Assembly: GCA_020634395.1 (NCBI GenBank)
Contig: JACKBU010000004.1
Coordinates: 1-64,000, forward strand
DNA length: 64,000 nucleotides
Direction: 5' to 3'
DNA from: Ardenticatenaceae bacterium
Lineage (GTDB): Bacteria; Chloroflexota; Anaerolineae; Promineifilales; Promineifilaceae
The stretch's first letter is position 1; every line of letters begins with the position of its first letter. The notes beneath the pieces were generated by a model that saw nothing but the letters and a program-made list of their open reading frames with translations, had not been told where the DNA came from and made no database searches. Shown one piece after another: positions 25,509 to 35,068 of this stretch. The translations under genes were made by a program, and so were the position numbers.

Positions 25509-28500
25509 TTAGCGGCGGCGCAGAACCCAGCCGCCGGTCAGCAGCAGAAGGATGGATAAGAGAATCAGGGGCAAGACGGCCGTGTTTGTGCCCGCAGCCT
25601 GAAGGCTTTGCAGAGAAACGGCCGTTGGTGCGTCCGGCGACCCATCCGACAGGCCAAAGGGCGAGTAAGCGCTAACGCCATCCACTTCGACGAAGTGGTA
25701 ACGGCCGCTGTGGCCGCGCAGCTCGCCGCCGCTGTCCAGTTGCTCCCAATTTGCCCCGTTCCAATGGTAGACGTTCATCGCCTCACTGTTACGGCCGTTG
25801 CGTTCATGGTCCAGATACCAGAAGCGGATGGTTGCTGTTTGCGGCGTCGCAGGGGCGATGTCGAAACAGCGATGGGCCAACTGGTTACTCTGGTTGCAGC
25901 CCGCGGTGTGATTGCCGCGGATCTCCACCGTCGTCAATCCCATAGCGCCTGCCGGGGTGATGTCAACGCCCTCGTACGCGCTGCCGCCGCTGCCGGTGAT
26001 GTGCAGGAAGCGCGTTGGCGCCGGGCTGGCGATGTCGATGGTCTGGCGCAGCAGGCCATCGTTGGTGAGGGCGCCGTTGACGGTGAGGGAACGGCCGTTG
26101 GGAATGGTCAGTTCCGCGCCAGCCGCCACGGTCAATTCAAAGACCGTGGGGTCCACATTTAACACCGGCCAGGCCAGCGCCCCGGTAAGATGGGCCGGAT
26201 CGATAGTCACCCGGGCAAAGCCGCCGGGCACCACGGCGGGCGTCCAGTTTTGCGGTTCATCCCAATCGCTGTCCAGGCTGCCGTTCCAGGTGTAATCGGT
26301 GACGACCGTCAGAGTGACCGGTACGTTGGGCAGAACGGACGGCGTGTCGTGAGAGATGAGAAGCTGGCCGGTATATTGACCGGGCGCGAGAGCGGTTGCG
26401 TCGAAAACGGCGTCGACCACCTGGTTCGCTGCCGGGGCAATGCTGCCGGACGTGGGCGATTCGCTTAACCAGGGAATATCGCCCATAACGTGCAGGCGTT
26501 CGTTGGTAACGTAAATTGTCGTCGCACCGGCGTCGCGCCCGCCAATGACATAGAGATAACCATCCGGCGCAAGGGCGCTTTCGAGGTAGACGCGGCTTTG
26601 GGTAAGAGCCGGAATGGTGGGCGAGGTTGTCCACGTATCGGTGGCCGCATCATAGTAACCGGCATGATTTAGAACAGACCAGGCAGTGTCTCGGCGACCG
26701 GCCATCAACCATAGTTTGCCGCCGCCTTCCGCGTCGGCGCTGTATGACCAGCGCGTGTATGCCCCACCGCCGTCAGGAACGCTGGCAATGTATTGCCAGG
26801 AACTGCCGTCGAACTTTTCGGCTGTCATGTCGGGCGCGAAACCGGGGAATGCGACCCCGCCGGCGACGTAGATTTCGCCATTAATGGCTCCGGCCGCAAA
26901 ACTGGTGCGGGATTTTTGCATCGGGGTAACGGCCGTCCAGTTGCCAGTGGTAGTGTCCAGCCGCCAAACCTGAGTGGTGCTGGCACCGCCGACGATGCCG
27001 CCCAAGACGTACAAATCAGAGCCGAGGGTCACAACCTGATACTGAGAGCGCGCCGAATATCCGTTGTTGGCGGCGAGGGTTGACCAGCTATCAGCGGCGA
27101 TGTCGTAGACATACGTTGTTCCTGTACTGGCATTGCCGGGAATGTAGATTTTGCCGTTAATGGCAGCGCCATCAATGGAGTCCATCGCTTCGGGCAGCGG
27201 AGCCATTGTTTGCCAGTTGTCGTAATTGAAATCGTAGCGGAAATTGGTGCTGCTGGCCGTGCCAGCGGCGTCGCTGGTGCCGCCGATAACGTACAGATAA
27301 TTTTCCGTAGCCACCACCGCATGAAAAGCGCGCCCGGCAGGCAGCGGAGCCATTGTCTCCCAGGCCGCGGCCACGGCCGTATCCTTGCCAATTTCTTCTA
27401 GCTGGAAGGAAGCTGCGCGAGCGCCGGTGTTGCTAAGAGTTAAGGGCAGCGTGGTGCTCCCGCCGGCCGGAACGACCGCCTCCAACGCCTCTGGGGCATA
27501 ACTTAGCCGTCCGCCGCCCAGATAAAAGTCGTGGCGCACAGTGCTGTTGGCCGCCACATTGACGGTAGCTGTGGCCGGGGCATAGCCGGTGGCCACGGCC
27601 GTAAACGTTTTGCTGCCGGCCGGGGAGTACAAGGTATAAAAACCGTCGGCCTGGTCAGGATCCAGCGGTGTGGCTGTGCTCGTGGTGCTAAAACCATCCT
27701 GGTTGGAAACGGCCGTGCCGTTTATGCCGTTGTTGGTGGTTACGTCATAGACGTTACCGACTGTCAGGCCGCCAGTTGTCGGCGCGGTGCAGGTATTGTT
27801 TACAACGGCCACATCGTCGATAGAGATGTTGCAGCCGAAACCGCTGGTGGCCAGCAGGCCCAGCCGCACATTCGTCATCCCGGCGCCGCCATACGCGCTG
27901 AGGTCGAATGAGTACTGCTGCCAGCCGCCGGTATCCTGGCGAGGTATCGGCGAGCCCACGTTGTTCCAGTTTGTACCGCCATCTGTCGAGATTTGTAATT
28001 GAACGGTGTCGTTTGCGTCATAGCCGCAGCCCCCATTAAAGAGCCAGAAAGAAGCTTCCGGGTTGGCATAGCTGCTCAGATTTAGACCGGCGGTACGGAA
28101 AAGCCGGCTCTGGTTGCCCGCCGTTGCCTGGTAAGAGTTGAACATCGCCAGACGGCTGCCGGTATGAGGCGTAGCAGTGGGCAAGGTTCCCGATGCCGAC
28201 CTTGTCCAGTTCCCTGCTGCACCGCTTATGTCAACCTGTTCCCAGTTATCCGATGGGAAATTAGAGCCATTTCCTTCAAAGGAATGATTGAAGACGGCCG
28301 TAGAAGAGCCGGTATAACCCGGCGCGGTACAGGCGAACACGTCCACGCCCAGGGCGAAGTTTTCAGTAGTGCTGCCGGATAAGGGGCCGATGGTGCGCAC
28401 GGCCGTTTGGTAACCATCCGCCCAGGCACTGACGGTGAAGTTATAGGCCGTGCCGCCTAACAAATTCACGCTGTACTGTCCGGTCACGGGATCGGTCCAG

Positions 28501-31145
28501 ATGGGACTGCCCGGATAACCGGGAATGTCTAGACGTGCATACAAAGGCCAACCCGTTGTCGCATCCGTGACGATGCCCGACACCTGGTACGTAGACAGGG
28601 CCGTAAGCGTAAAGTTTTGCACCGTGGTAGCGTTGGCGCTGATGGTGATGTTATTAACCGTAACCGGACTGTGGGCATACGCTGAGGCTGTGACGTTGTA
28701 ACTGCCCACCGGTAAGGCGAGCGTGTAGATGCCGCTGCCATCCGTGGTGGCGGAACTGGCCGAAGAACCAATGGCTGAGACGGTAGCGCCGGCAAGCGGC
28801 AGGCTGCCATTGTCCACGACTCCGCTGAGATAACCTACTTCAGCCGTGCCGGCCGTAACAACCAGGGCGAAAGGCTGAGGGCCGGAAGGCACGTTGTAGC
28901 CATGCACAATCACGGTGTAAACACCGGTTTGGGCGGGCAGATCAACACCTTCCACGTTGTTGATGTGGTCGATGTCGTTATCCAGAGCGCCGTCGAGGAT
29001 GTCGTTGCCGTAAAAGTGGGTGTTGTCGGGCGCGATGATTTCCAGGTCCAGGTCATTGATCAAAGCGCCATAAGTTGCTTCCAGGCCGGGATAGTCCAGC
29101 CAGACGAGCGTAGCGCGGAAAGGCACAGAGGCGTCTATGACGTTAAAGGTGGTTTGGTAGCTGCCGCCAGTCGTCAGTCCGGCGTGTTCGTTAAACCACA
29201 AAGCGCGGTGGCCTTCGTAAACCAGTGAATTGGCCAGGTCTACGCGTCCCCAGCCCTGGTTATTGTCCGGGCGGCGGGTGACGTCGCGGGTTGCGCCTGT
29301 GCCATATTGGCCGGGGGTCATATCATAGGCGCCATTGATCAGGGTGGCCTTGACTAAGGCCGCGCCGGGGTTGATATTGTAGGTATCGCCATAGAATTCG
29401 CGGACGATGGCGCTGGCTCCGGCTACGAGTGGTGTAGACATGCTGGTGCCGCCCATGTAGAGGTAATAGGCATCGTACACTCCCCAGCCGGTATTGGCCC
29501 CTTCGTAGCGGGTGGAAACGATGTTGCTGCCGGGGGCGACGACGTCGGGTTTGAGACGGCCGTCATCCACTGGTCCGCGGCTGGAGAACGCAGCCATGCC
29601 GCTGGCATTATCGGCTACCAGATCGCTGCTGATGGGATCAGCCGGATAATCTGTCGGCCAGCCCGAACCCCAGGTAAAGGCATTGCCGCTGCGCACGTTT
29701 TCCGAAGCGCCTACGGTAATGATATTTTTGGAGCCGGCCGGAACACCCATCGAATCCGCATCGACGACACCGTTGCTGTTGGCGTCGGTACCGTCGTTAC
29801 CGGCGGAAAAGGTCACGACCATATCCGGGTGATCCCAAATGAACCGGTCGGTTTCACGTGAAAAGGTGTTGTAGGAACCGGAAGAAACGGCCGTGTATCC
29901 CCAGGAGTTGGTGTTTACCCGGGCACGGCCGTCCACGTTATACATGGGCGTAAAATAGTCATTGTAGGGATCGACATCGGGCAGGCCGGAGAAATCATTA
30001 CAAAAACCCCAGGCATAGAGCAGAGCTTCAGGGGCGATCCCAGCGTTAGAACCGGCGTATTGATGGTTGGCGATATCGGCGCCGCTGCGTGCACCACTGC
30101 CCAAGACGGAACCGGCCACATGGGTGCCATGGGAATGGCTGTCTTGCCAGCCGCCGCACGTGCTGCCGGCGCCCGTTGTGCCGCCCAAAACGCGCCCCTG
30201 GAAATCCAGGTGAACGGTGGCGGCATTGCCGGTGCTAACGCCCGTGTCGCCGACGACGACAATCTGGTTTTCGCCGTACAATCCCAGCACGGTTTCTACC
30301 TGGTCTTTGTTCATCGCGGTGCTGCTGCGGGCGACAGCGTTGGTCAGCTGGGGCTGGACATAGGGTTCGATCCAGGCCACGGCGGCAATGTGGGCCAGGG
30401 CAGTGACGGCCGTTTCGGGCAGGCGCAGTTTATAAACAATGCCGCCGCCGCTGTCGATTCCCTGCTCCAGAACGGTGCCGTTGAGTCCGGCCAGCCGCGA
30501 GGTAAAAGCCTGCTCAGGTTCGCCGGTAAACGTGCGCACGAGTAATTCGGTCGTTGCGACTGCCTGCGGCGCTGCGGCCGTGGCGGCCAGGCTGTTGCTC
30601 AGGCGGAACGCAGGTTGGTAGATACCTACCCAGCGCACAAATTCCAGATCCGTCATTGGCGTGACCAGCGCGCCGGGCATTTTGACGATGTAGGCGAAAT
30701 CTGGCACGTAGTCCATGATACGGCCGCCCAGCGCCTCAACTTTTTGCTGCCATTCTTCCTCGATGGGGCCGATAAATTGAATAAGGTAATAATTGCTTTC
30801 GGCTTCGGAATTGAGGGAGGGAACGGCCGTTAAGTTTGGCGCTAAATCCGGCAGGGCGACCAGTGGATCGAACACGGCTTGTTGCAGACGAATCTGCAGA
30901 CCGGTCTGGCTGCGTTCCGGCAAGGGGGGCGACGGCAACGGCCGTTCGCCGGATGTTTGTATCTCGCCAGATGGCTCTTTGGGGACGGCCTCGCTGCCTG
31001 TCTTTTCCGTCTGGCCGGAAGGCTGCGTTGGATTTGTCGGCGTTTCTGCCTGTTCTGAAGAACCCGCAGACGCCGGCTGCGGTCCAACAGCCACCAGAAT
31101 CAGGAAAATGATGCTGGCGAGGTAATAAATCACATGTCTTTTCAT
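25509..31145 (-). CDS. Giant cell-surface subtilisin-like protease with Kelch repeats and C-terminal anchor
   Basis: Taking ATG 31145 gives 1878 residues; an upstream TTG (31157) is possible, and the numbering below counts from that TTG. There is a signal peptide, a Pro/Thr spacer, and an S8 peptidase domain with Asp304 (VVVGDTGVS), His343 (HSHGTHVAG) and Ser572 (GGTSMSTPLVAG). Carboxypeptidase-regulatory-like repeats follow (GVVDNGSLPLAGATV, SGIVTDATTGWPLYA), and a jellyroll-like region (FNHSFEGNGS). Five Kelch-type repeats come next (YLYVIGGTSD, IYVAGG, YLYVIGGRDA). The end is a hydrophobic helix plus RRR (LLLLTGGWVLRRR), which suggests membrane anchoring or sortase-like processing. It likely cuts proteins outside the cell. 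The Kelch part may bind partners. Confidence 0.88.
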   Translation of the reverse strand: MKRHVIYYLASIIFLILVAVGPQPASAGSSEQAETPTNPTQPSGQTEKTGSEAVPKEPSGEIQTSGERPLPSPPLPERSQTGLQIRLQQAVFDPLVALPDLAPNLTAVPSLNSEAESNYYLIQFIGPIEEEWQQKVEALGGRIMDYVPDFAYIVKMPGALVTPMTDLEFVRWVGIYQPAFRLSNSLAATAAAPQAVATTELLVRTFTGEPEQAFTSRLAGLNGTVLEQGIDSGGGIVYKLRLPETAVTALAHIAAVAWIEPYVQPQLTNAVARSSTAMNKDQVETVLGLYGENQIVVVGDTGVSTGNAATVHLDFQGRVLGGTTGAGSTCGGWQDSHSHGTHVAGSVLGSGARSGADIANHQYAGSNAGIAPEALLYAWGFCNDFSGLPDVDPYNDYFTPMYNVDGRARVNTNSWGYTAVSSGSYNTFSRETDRFIWDHPDMVVTFSAGNDGTDANSNGVVDADSMGVPAGSKNIITVGASENVRSGNAFTWGSGWPTDYPADPISSDLVADNASGMAAFSSRGPVDDGRLKPDVVAPGSNIVSTRYEGANTGWGVYDAYYLYMGGTSMSTPLVAGASAIVREFYGDTYNINPGAALVKATLINGAYDMTPGQYGTGATRDVTRRPDNNQGWGRVDLANSLVYEGHRALWFNEHAGLTTGGSYQTTFNVIDASVPFRATLVWLDYPGLEATYGALINDLDLEIIAPDNTHFYGNDILDGALDNDIDHINNVEGVDLPAQTGVYTVIVHGYNVPSGPQPFALVVTAGTAEVGYLSGVVDNGSLPLAGATVSAIGSSASSATTDGSGIYTLALPVGSYNVTASAYAHSPVTVNNITISANATTVQNFTLTALSTYQVSGIVTDATTGWPLYARLDIPGYPGSPIWTDPVTGQYSVNLLGGTAYNFTVSAWADGYQTAVRTIGPLSGSTTENFALGVDVFACTAPGYTGSSTAVFNHSFEGNGSNFPSDNWEQVDISGAAGNWTRSASGTLPTATPHTGSRLAMFNSYQATAGNQSRLFRTAGLNLSSYANPEASFWLFNGGCGYDANDTVQLQISTDGGTNWNNVGSPIPRQDTGGWQQYSFDLSAYGGAGMTNVRLGLLATSGFGCNISIDDVAVVNNTCTAPTTGGLTVGNVYDVTTNNGINGTAVSNQDGFSTTSTATPLDPDQADGFYTLYSPAGSKTFTAVATGYAPATATVNVAANSTVRHDFYLGGGRLSYAPEALEAVVPAGGSTTLPLTLSNTGARAASFQLEEIGKDTAVAAAWETMAPLPAGRAFHAVVATENYLYVIGGTSDAAGTASSTNFRYDFNYDNWQTMAPLPEAMDSIDGAAINGKIYIPGNASTGTTYVYDIAADSWSTLAANNGYSARSQYQVVTLGSDLYVLGGIVGGASTTQVWRLDTTTGNWTAVTPMQKSRTSFAAGAINGEIYVAGGVAFPGFAPDMTAEKFDGSSWQYIASVPDGGGAYTRWSYSADAEGGGKLWLMAGRRDTAWSVLNHAGYYDAATDTWTTSPTIPALTQSRVYLESALAPDGYLYVIGGRDAGATTIYVTNERLHVMGDIPWLSESPTSGSIAPAANQVVDAVFDATALAPGQYTGQLLISHDTPSVLPNVPVTLTVVTDYTWNGSLDSDWDEPQNWTPAVVPGGFARVTIDPAHLTGALAWPVLNVDPTVFELTVAAGAELTIPNGRSLTVNGALTNDGLLRQTIDIASPAPTRFLHITGSGGSAYEGVDITPAGAMGLTTVEIRGNHTAGCNQSNQLAHRCFDIAPATPQTATIRFWYLDHERNGRNSEAMNVYHWNGANWEQLDSGGELRGHSGRYHFVEVDGVSAYSPFGLSDGSPDAPTAVSLQSLQAAGTNTAVLPLILLSILLLLTGGWVLRRR

Positions 31146-31737
31146 AATTTTTCTCAATCCTCTTCTTCATGGGCAAGCTGAACAGGCCAAATTAAGCAGA
31201 ATCTCTGGGAAAGCTTCCAATACACCAAACTAGATTCTGAAAATGGCTGTTACAAAACGTATACAGTTATTGAGGTAGTGGCTTTCTTCAATTCTTGGCC
31301 GATGAGAGTGATCCAGATAACCAACCGGTTCGGGATCTAGAATCTATCGGCCAGAATAATTGGTGCTTCCACGGCTTGCACACAAGTGCCAGGTAAGATG
31401 GTAAATCGTCTGTTTCACCGGGATTGGCTCCGTCGCCCTGCTGACCTTGCATGGGCTGGCTCCACCGGTTTAGCCCTATAGACGTGAATCTAACAAAGAA
31501 AAATTTCAATTAATGTTTAAATTCCATGATCAATTATAGTTTAGTACCGATGACCTATTGTTTAATTTTCGTTTAAGTTTTGCTGCGGGCGGCAGCAACG
31601 AAAATCAGGCGTATGGTCCTCGTTGTATTTTGGAAACGCAGCTGAAAAGTGGCTGCCGGTGCGGTGTTTTGTTGCGCCGTGAAACAGATTTGTTAAACTG
31701 CCTGCCAGTTATTACCTGGCAGTTTGGTAGAACGATT
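31146..31737. other. 592-bp divergent intergenic region with a long possible leader
   Basis: No convincing gene. The minus strand between about 31470 and 31290 has repeated GGAGCC/CCGGT words and several short self-complementary pieces, such as GGGCT paired with AGCCC. Nearer the subtilase start, CAGAATCT and AGATTCTG pair perfectly. On the plus side, a small inverted repeat (CTGCCAG/CTGGCAG at 31702-31708 and 31716-31722) precedes the YbaK-like gene. No riboswitch class I know fits. Confidence 0.4.
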
Positions 31738-32211
31738 ATGAGATTATCGAGCGAGACACTCATCCAATTTGTGCGGGAACAGGGAATCCAGGCAGAAATC
31801 ATTGAATTACTAGATGACACGCCGACTGTGGCCGCGGCCGCGGCGGTGATGGGGGTGTCTACGGACCAAATTATCAAGTCGGTCTTGTTTCTGGCAGATG
31901 GGGCGCCGGTGTTGGTGATCAGCAATGGCCTGTCGCGCATTGCCTGGAAGCGGCTGGCCGATTATCTGGAAGTCTCGCGGCGGCGGCTGAAAACGGCCGT
32001 TGCCGACCAGGTCCTCGCTATCACCGGCTATCCGGTGGGCGCTGTGCCGCCGTTTGGTCATAAAGTGCCGCTGCGTACGGTGGTGGATACGGCCGTCTAC
32101 CAACAAGCCGTCATCTACGGCGGCGGCGGCGAAATCCACGCCCTCATGCGCCTCACAACAACCGAACTACGCCGTATTGTCGGCCACGAAACCACCTCCC
32201 TCAGTGAATAA
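31738..32211 (+). CDS. YbaK/EbsC-family aminoacyl-tRNA deacylase
   Basis: ATG 31738 gives 157 residues, the normal size for the family; the longer upstream reading is not supported. Visible marks are the conserved Lys in DQIIKSVLFLAD, GYPVGAVPPFGHK and the C-terminal YGGGGEIHALM. YbaK/ProX-type proteins hydrolyse mischarged aminoacyl-tRNA (for example Cys- or Ala-tRNAPro). The exact tRNA specificity cannot be told. It is followed 21 bp later by a multidrug exporter gene. Confidence 0.88.
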   Translation: MRLSSETLIQFVREQGIQAEIIELLDDTPTVAAAAAVMGVSTDQIIKSVLFLADGAPVLVISNGLSRIAWKRLADYLEVSRRRLKTAVADQVLAITGYPVGAVPPFGHKVPLRTVVDTAVYQQAVIYGGGGEIHALMRLTTTELRRIVGHETTSLSE

Positions 32212-32232
32212 GCTCTCCCTACACCCTGACAC

Positions 32233-33669
32233 ATGAACACGTCTTCACCTTCCATCGATTACAGCCGCAAATGGTTTGTCATGGCCGCGGTGGCTATGAG
32301 CACCTTTCTTTCCACCATCGACGGCAGCATCATCAATGTCGCCATGCCGACGCTGGTAACGGAACTTAACACCGTTTTTGCCGTGGCCCAGTGGGTCATT
32401 CTGGCGTATTTGCTGGCCCAAACCACGCTCCTGCCCAGCATCGGCCGTCTGGGTGATATGCTGGGCAAAAAACGGCTTTACACGGCCGGGATTGCCATTT
32501 TCACATTGGGTTCGGTGCTATGCGGCTTATCGCCCACGGTTTATTGGCTGATTGCGGCGCGGGTGGTGCAGGCTGTGGGGTCGGCGCTGGCGCTGGGGTT
32601 GGGCATGGCCATCGTCACCGAAGCTTTTCCCGTGGAGGAGCGCGGTAAAGCGCTGGGTCTAAACGGCACGTTTGTCTCCATCGGTGTGGTTGTTGGTCCC
32701 ACGCTGGGCGGTCTGATTCTGGGTTCGTTTAGCTGGCACTGGATTTTCTTTGTGAATTTGCCGGTGGGTATTGTGGGTTTGATTTTGGCCTGGCGTTATT
32801 TACCCGATGTGCGCCCCGCCGGCCAGGCGCAGTTCGACTTTGCCGGAGCGGCGACCCTGTTTGTCAGCCTGCTGGCTGTTTTGCTGGCCCTGACGATGGG
32901 GCAGCAGGTGGGATTTACCGACTGGCGTATTGTGGGTCTGTTGGGCACGGCCGTTCTCTTTCTGGCACTCTTTATCTGGCTGGAAAGCCGCCATCCCCAG
33001 CCCATGATCGACCTGCGGTTGTTTCGCAACGCCCTGTTCAGCCAGAGCTTGCTGACCGGGGCGTTGGTGTTTGTGGTGATCGCCGGGGCCACGCTGCTGC
33101 TGCCGTTTTACCTGCAAGACATGCGGGGCTATAACGCGCGGGAAGTTGGCCTGATGATGGCTTTGATTCCCGTGTTTTTGGGTGTGGCCGCGCCGCTTTC
33201 CGGCATCGTTTCCGACCGGTACGGCACGCGCATCATCGCGATGATAGGCTTGGCGATTACGGCCGTCGGCTTCTGGTTGATGAGCCGATTTGATGCGCAG
33301 ACGGCCGTGCTCGGGTTCGCGCTGGGGGTCATGCCCATGGGTCTGGGCATTGGCGTCTTCCAATCACCCAACAACAGCGCCGTGATGGGAGCCGTGCCCC
33401 ACAAACATCTGGGCATTGCCTCGGGCCTGCTGGGTCTCAGCCGTACCCTGGGGCAGACGGCCGGTATCGCCGTGTTTGGCGCTTTGTGGGCCGGACGCGT
33501 GGCTGCCTATGCCGGGGAGACGCTGCCCGGCGGAGCGACCACCGCGCCCGGCCCAGCCCAAATCGCCGGGTTAAGCGATACTTTTCTGGCAATGCTGTTT
33601 TTAACTGTGATGGCACTGCTTTTAAGCGTTTGGGGCATTGTGCGAGCCAGGCAAACAGGCTCGGCATAG
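32233..33669 (+). CDS. DHA2-family multidrug MFS exporter (14 TM)
   Basis: The 478-residue protein has about 14 hydrophobic helices and the DHA2 (EmrB/QacA) marks: FLSTIDGSIINVAMPTLV in TM1 (motif D1), GRLGDMLGKKRLY (motif A), and the long motif C in TM5 (GPTLGGLILGSFSWHWIFF). Such proteins exchange lipophilic cations or drugs for protons; the substrate is unknown. It is followed 12 bp later by a lipase-like hydrolase with membrane helices, with which it may be co-transcribed. Confidence 0.9.
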   Translation: MNTSSPSIDYSRKWFVMAAVAMSTFLSTIDGSIINVAMPTLVTELNTVFAVAQWVILAYLLAQTTLLPSIGRLGDMLGKKRLYTAGIAIFTLGSVLCGLSPTVYWLIAARVVQAVGSALALGLGMAIVTEAFPVEERGKALGLNGTFVSIGVVVGPTLGGLILGSFSWHWIFFVNLPVGIVGLILAWRYLPDVRPAGQAQFDFAGAATLFVSLLAVLLALTMGQQVGFTDWRIVGLLGTAVLFLALFIWLESRHPQPMIDLRLFRNALFSQSLLTGALVFVVIAGATLLLPFYLQDMRGYNAREVGLMMALIPVFLGVAAPLSGIVSDRYGTRIIAMIGLAITAVGFWLMSRFDAQTAVLGFALGVMPMGLGIGVFQSPNNSAVMGAVPHKHLGIASGLLGLSRTLGQTAGIAVFGALWAGRVAAYAGETLPGGATTAPGPAQIAGLSDTFLAMLFLTVMALLLSVWGIVRARQTGSA

Positions 33670-33681
33670 GGGACAAACCAC

Positions 33682-35061
33682 GTGCGACCACTTGAAGTTG
33701 TCATCCTGGCCGGCCATCTGTTAACGATCGGCTGGTTATACGCCCATATTCAGGGCAGCCCGGCAGCGGAACAGGCGGCGGTGTTGATTGTACCTTTGGT
33801 TATTGTGCTGCACGTGCTGTGGGAAAAGCCGCGCTGGCAAATGGCTCCCGCTTATGGGCAGGCGGGGGTGGTGCTGGCTGTGGCCTGGGCTGGCAAGTGG
33901 ACCGCTTTTGGCGTCAATGGCTGGGCAATTTTCTGCGGCATCGTGCTTTACCTGGCGTCGGTGGTTTTGCCCTACGTACTGGCTGTGCCCCATTTGCCCC
34001 GGCCAGCCGGCCCGTACGCCGTGGGCACGCGCACATTTTACCTGGTAGACAAGACGCGATCGGATGCGTTTGGTCCCGATCAGACTGAACCGCGTGAACT
34101 GATGGTGCAGGTCTGGTATCCGGCCGAAAAAAAACCAAATGCGCGCCGCGCTCCGTTCATCGCCGACTTTAAGATTGGCGGTCCGGCCATCGCCCGGCGG
34201 TTCGGCTTTCCGCCCTTTGTAGTGCGCCATGTGGACCTGGTGCGCACGCACAGTTTCTTAGCTGCGCCGGCAGCCGAAGCGGGCGGGCCTTTCCCGGTGT
34301 TGACTTTTTCGCACGGCTATCTGGGGCTCCATTCGCAAAATACCTGGCAGATGGAAGAACTGGCCAGCCAGGGTTACGTGGTAGTGGCCCCCAACCATAC
34401 GCGCGGGGCGATTGTGACGGTGTTTCCCGACGGCCGTGTAGTGTTTGGCCTCACCACGCTGCCCGATGATATGTCTCCAGAGCAGGCCGGGCGGCTGGGC
34501 ATGCAGCAGTGGGCGGCGGATGTGCAGTTTGTGCTGGATCAACTGGCTTGCTGGCAGGCCGAAGTGGGGCACTCGTTTTACGGCCGTTTAGACCTGAGCC
34601 GCATTGGCTGTTTTGGGCATTCGATGGGCGGCGGGGCAGCCGTGCATCTGGCAGCGGGCGAGGCCCGCTGCCGGGCGCTGCTGCTGCTGGACCCCTGGCT
34701 GCGACCCGTGGATGAGGCCATTTTGCAGCAGGGGCTAGACGTACCGGTTCTAAGCCTGATGAGCGAGGGGGAGTTTGGCCGGATAAATGGCCAGCTGGCC
34801 GAGCAGCTGACCGCCAATGGGCGCGCGGATGGTCTGGTGGCCACTATCGCCGGCACCGGCCATTACGATTACAGCGATCTGCCGCTACTCTCGCCGGCCA
34901 CGCGGTTGTTTGGGGCCAAGGGGCCGATTAACGGCCGTCGTGCGGCGCGGATTATCAACGATTACACGCTAGCGTTTTTTGATACGTATCTGCGGGAACG
35001 GCCGTCGCCGCTGCTAAAAGAGGCAAAGCCGTATCCCGAGGTACAAATTCACCCCGTTTAA
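33682..35061 (+). CDS. Alpha/beta hydrolase with N-terminal membrane helices (PAF-acetylhydrolase/dienelactone type)
   Basis: The 459-residue protein starts at GTG 33682. The first ~110 residues form three or four membrane helices (VVILAGHLLTIGWLYAHI, VVLAVAWAGKWTA, FCGIVLYLASVVLPYVL). The rest is an alpha/beta hydrolase: oxyanion region TFSHGYLG, nucleophile elbow GCFGHSMGGGAAVHLA, an Asp in ALLLLDPW and the catalytic His in GTGHYDYSD. The order and length resemble plasma PAF-acetylhydrolase-like lipases. The active site may face either side of the membrane. It is convergent with a patatin-like gene 7 bp away. Confidence 0.83.
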   Translation: MRPLEVVILAGHLLTIGWLYAHIQGSPAAEQAAVLIVPLVIVLHVLWEKPRWQMAPAYGQAGVVLAVAWAGKWTAFGVNGWAIFCGIVLYLASVVLPYVLAVPHLPRPAGPYAVGTRTFYLVDKTRSDAFGPDQTEPRELMVQVWYPAEKKPNARRAPFIADFKIGGPAIARRFGFPPFVVRHVDLVRTHSFLAAPAAEAGGPFPVLTFSHGYLGLHSQNTWQMEELASQGYVVVAPNHTRGAIVTVFPDGRVVFGLTTLPDDMSPEQAGRLGMQQWAADVQFVLDQLACWQAEVGHSFYGRLDLSRIGCFGHSMGGGAAVHLAAGEARCRALLLLDPWLRPVDEAILQQGLDVPVLSLMSEGEFGRINGQLAEQLTANGRADGLVATIAGTGHYDYSDLPLLSPATRLFGAKGPINGRRAARIINDYTLAFFDTYLRERPSPLLKEAKPYPEVQIHPV

Positions 35062-35068
35062 CCGCTGC

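Noticed and set aside
31288..31509. Possible riboswitch or 73-codon gene in the subtilase leader
   Set aside because: I compared the words with cobalamin, c-di-GMP, c-di-AMP, TPP and other classes from memory; none fit. Composition is not protein-like.
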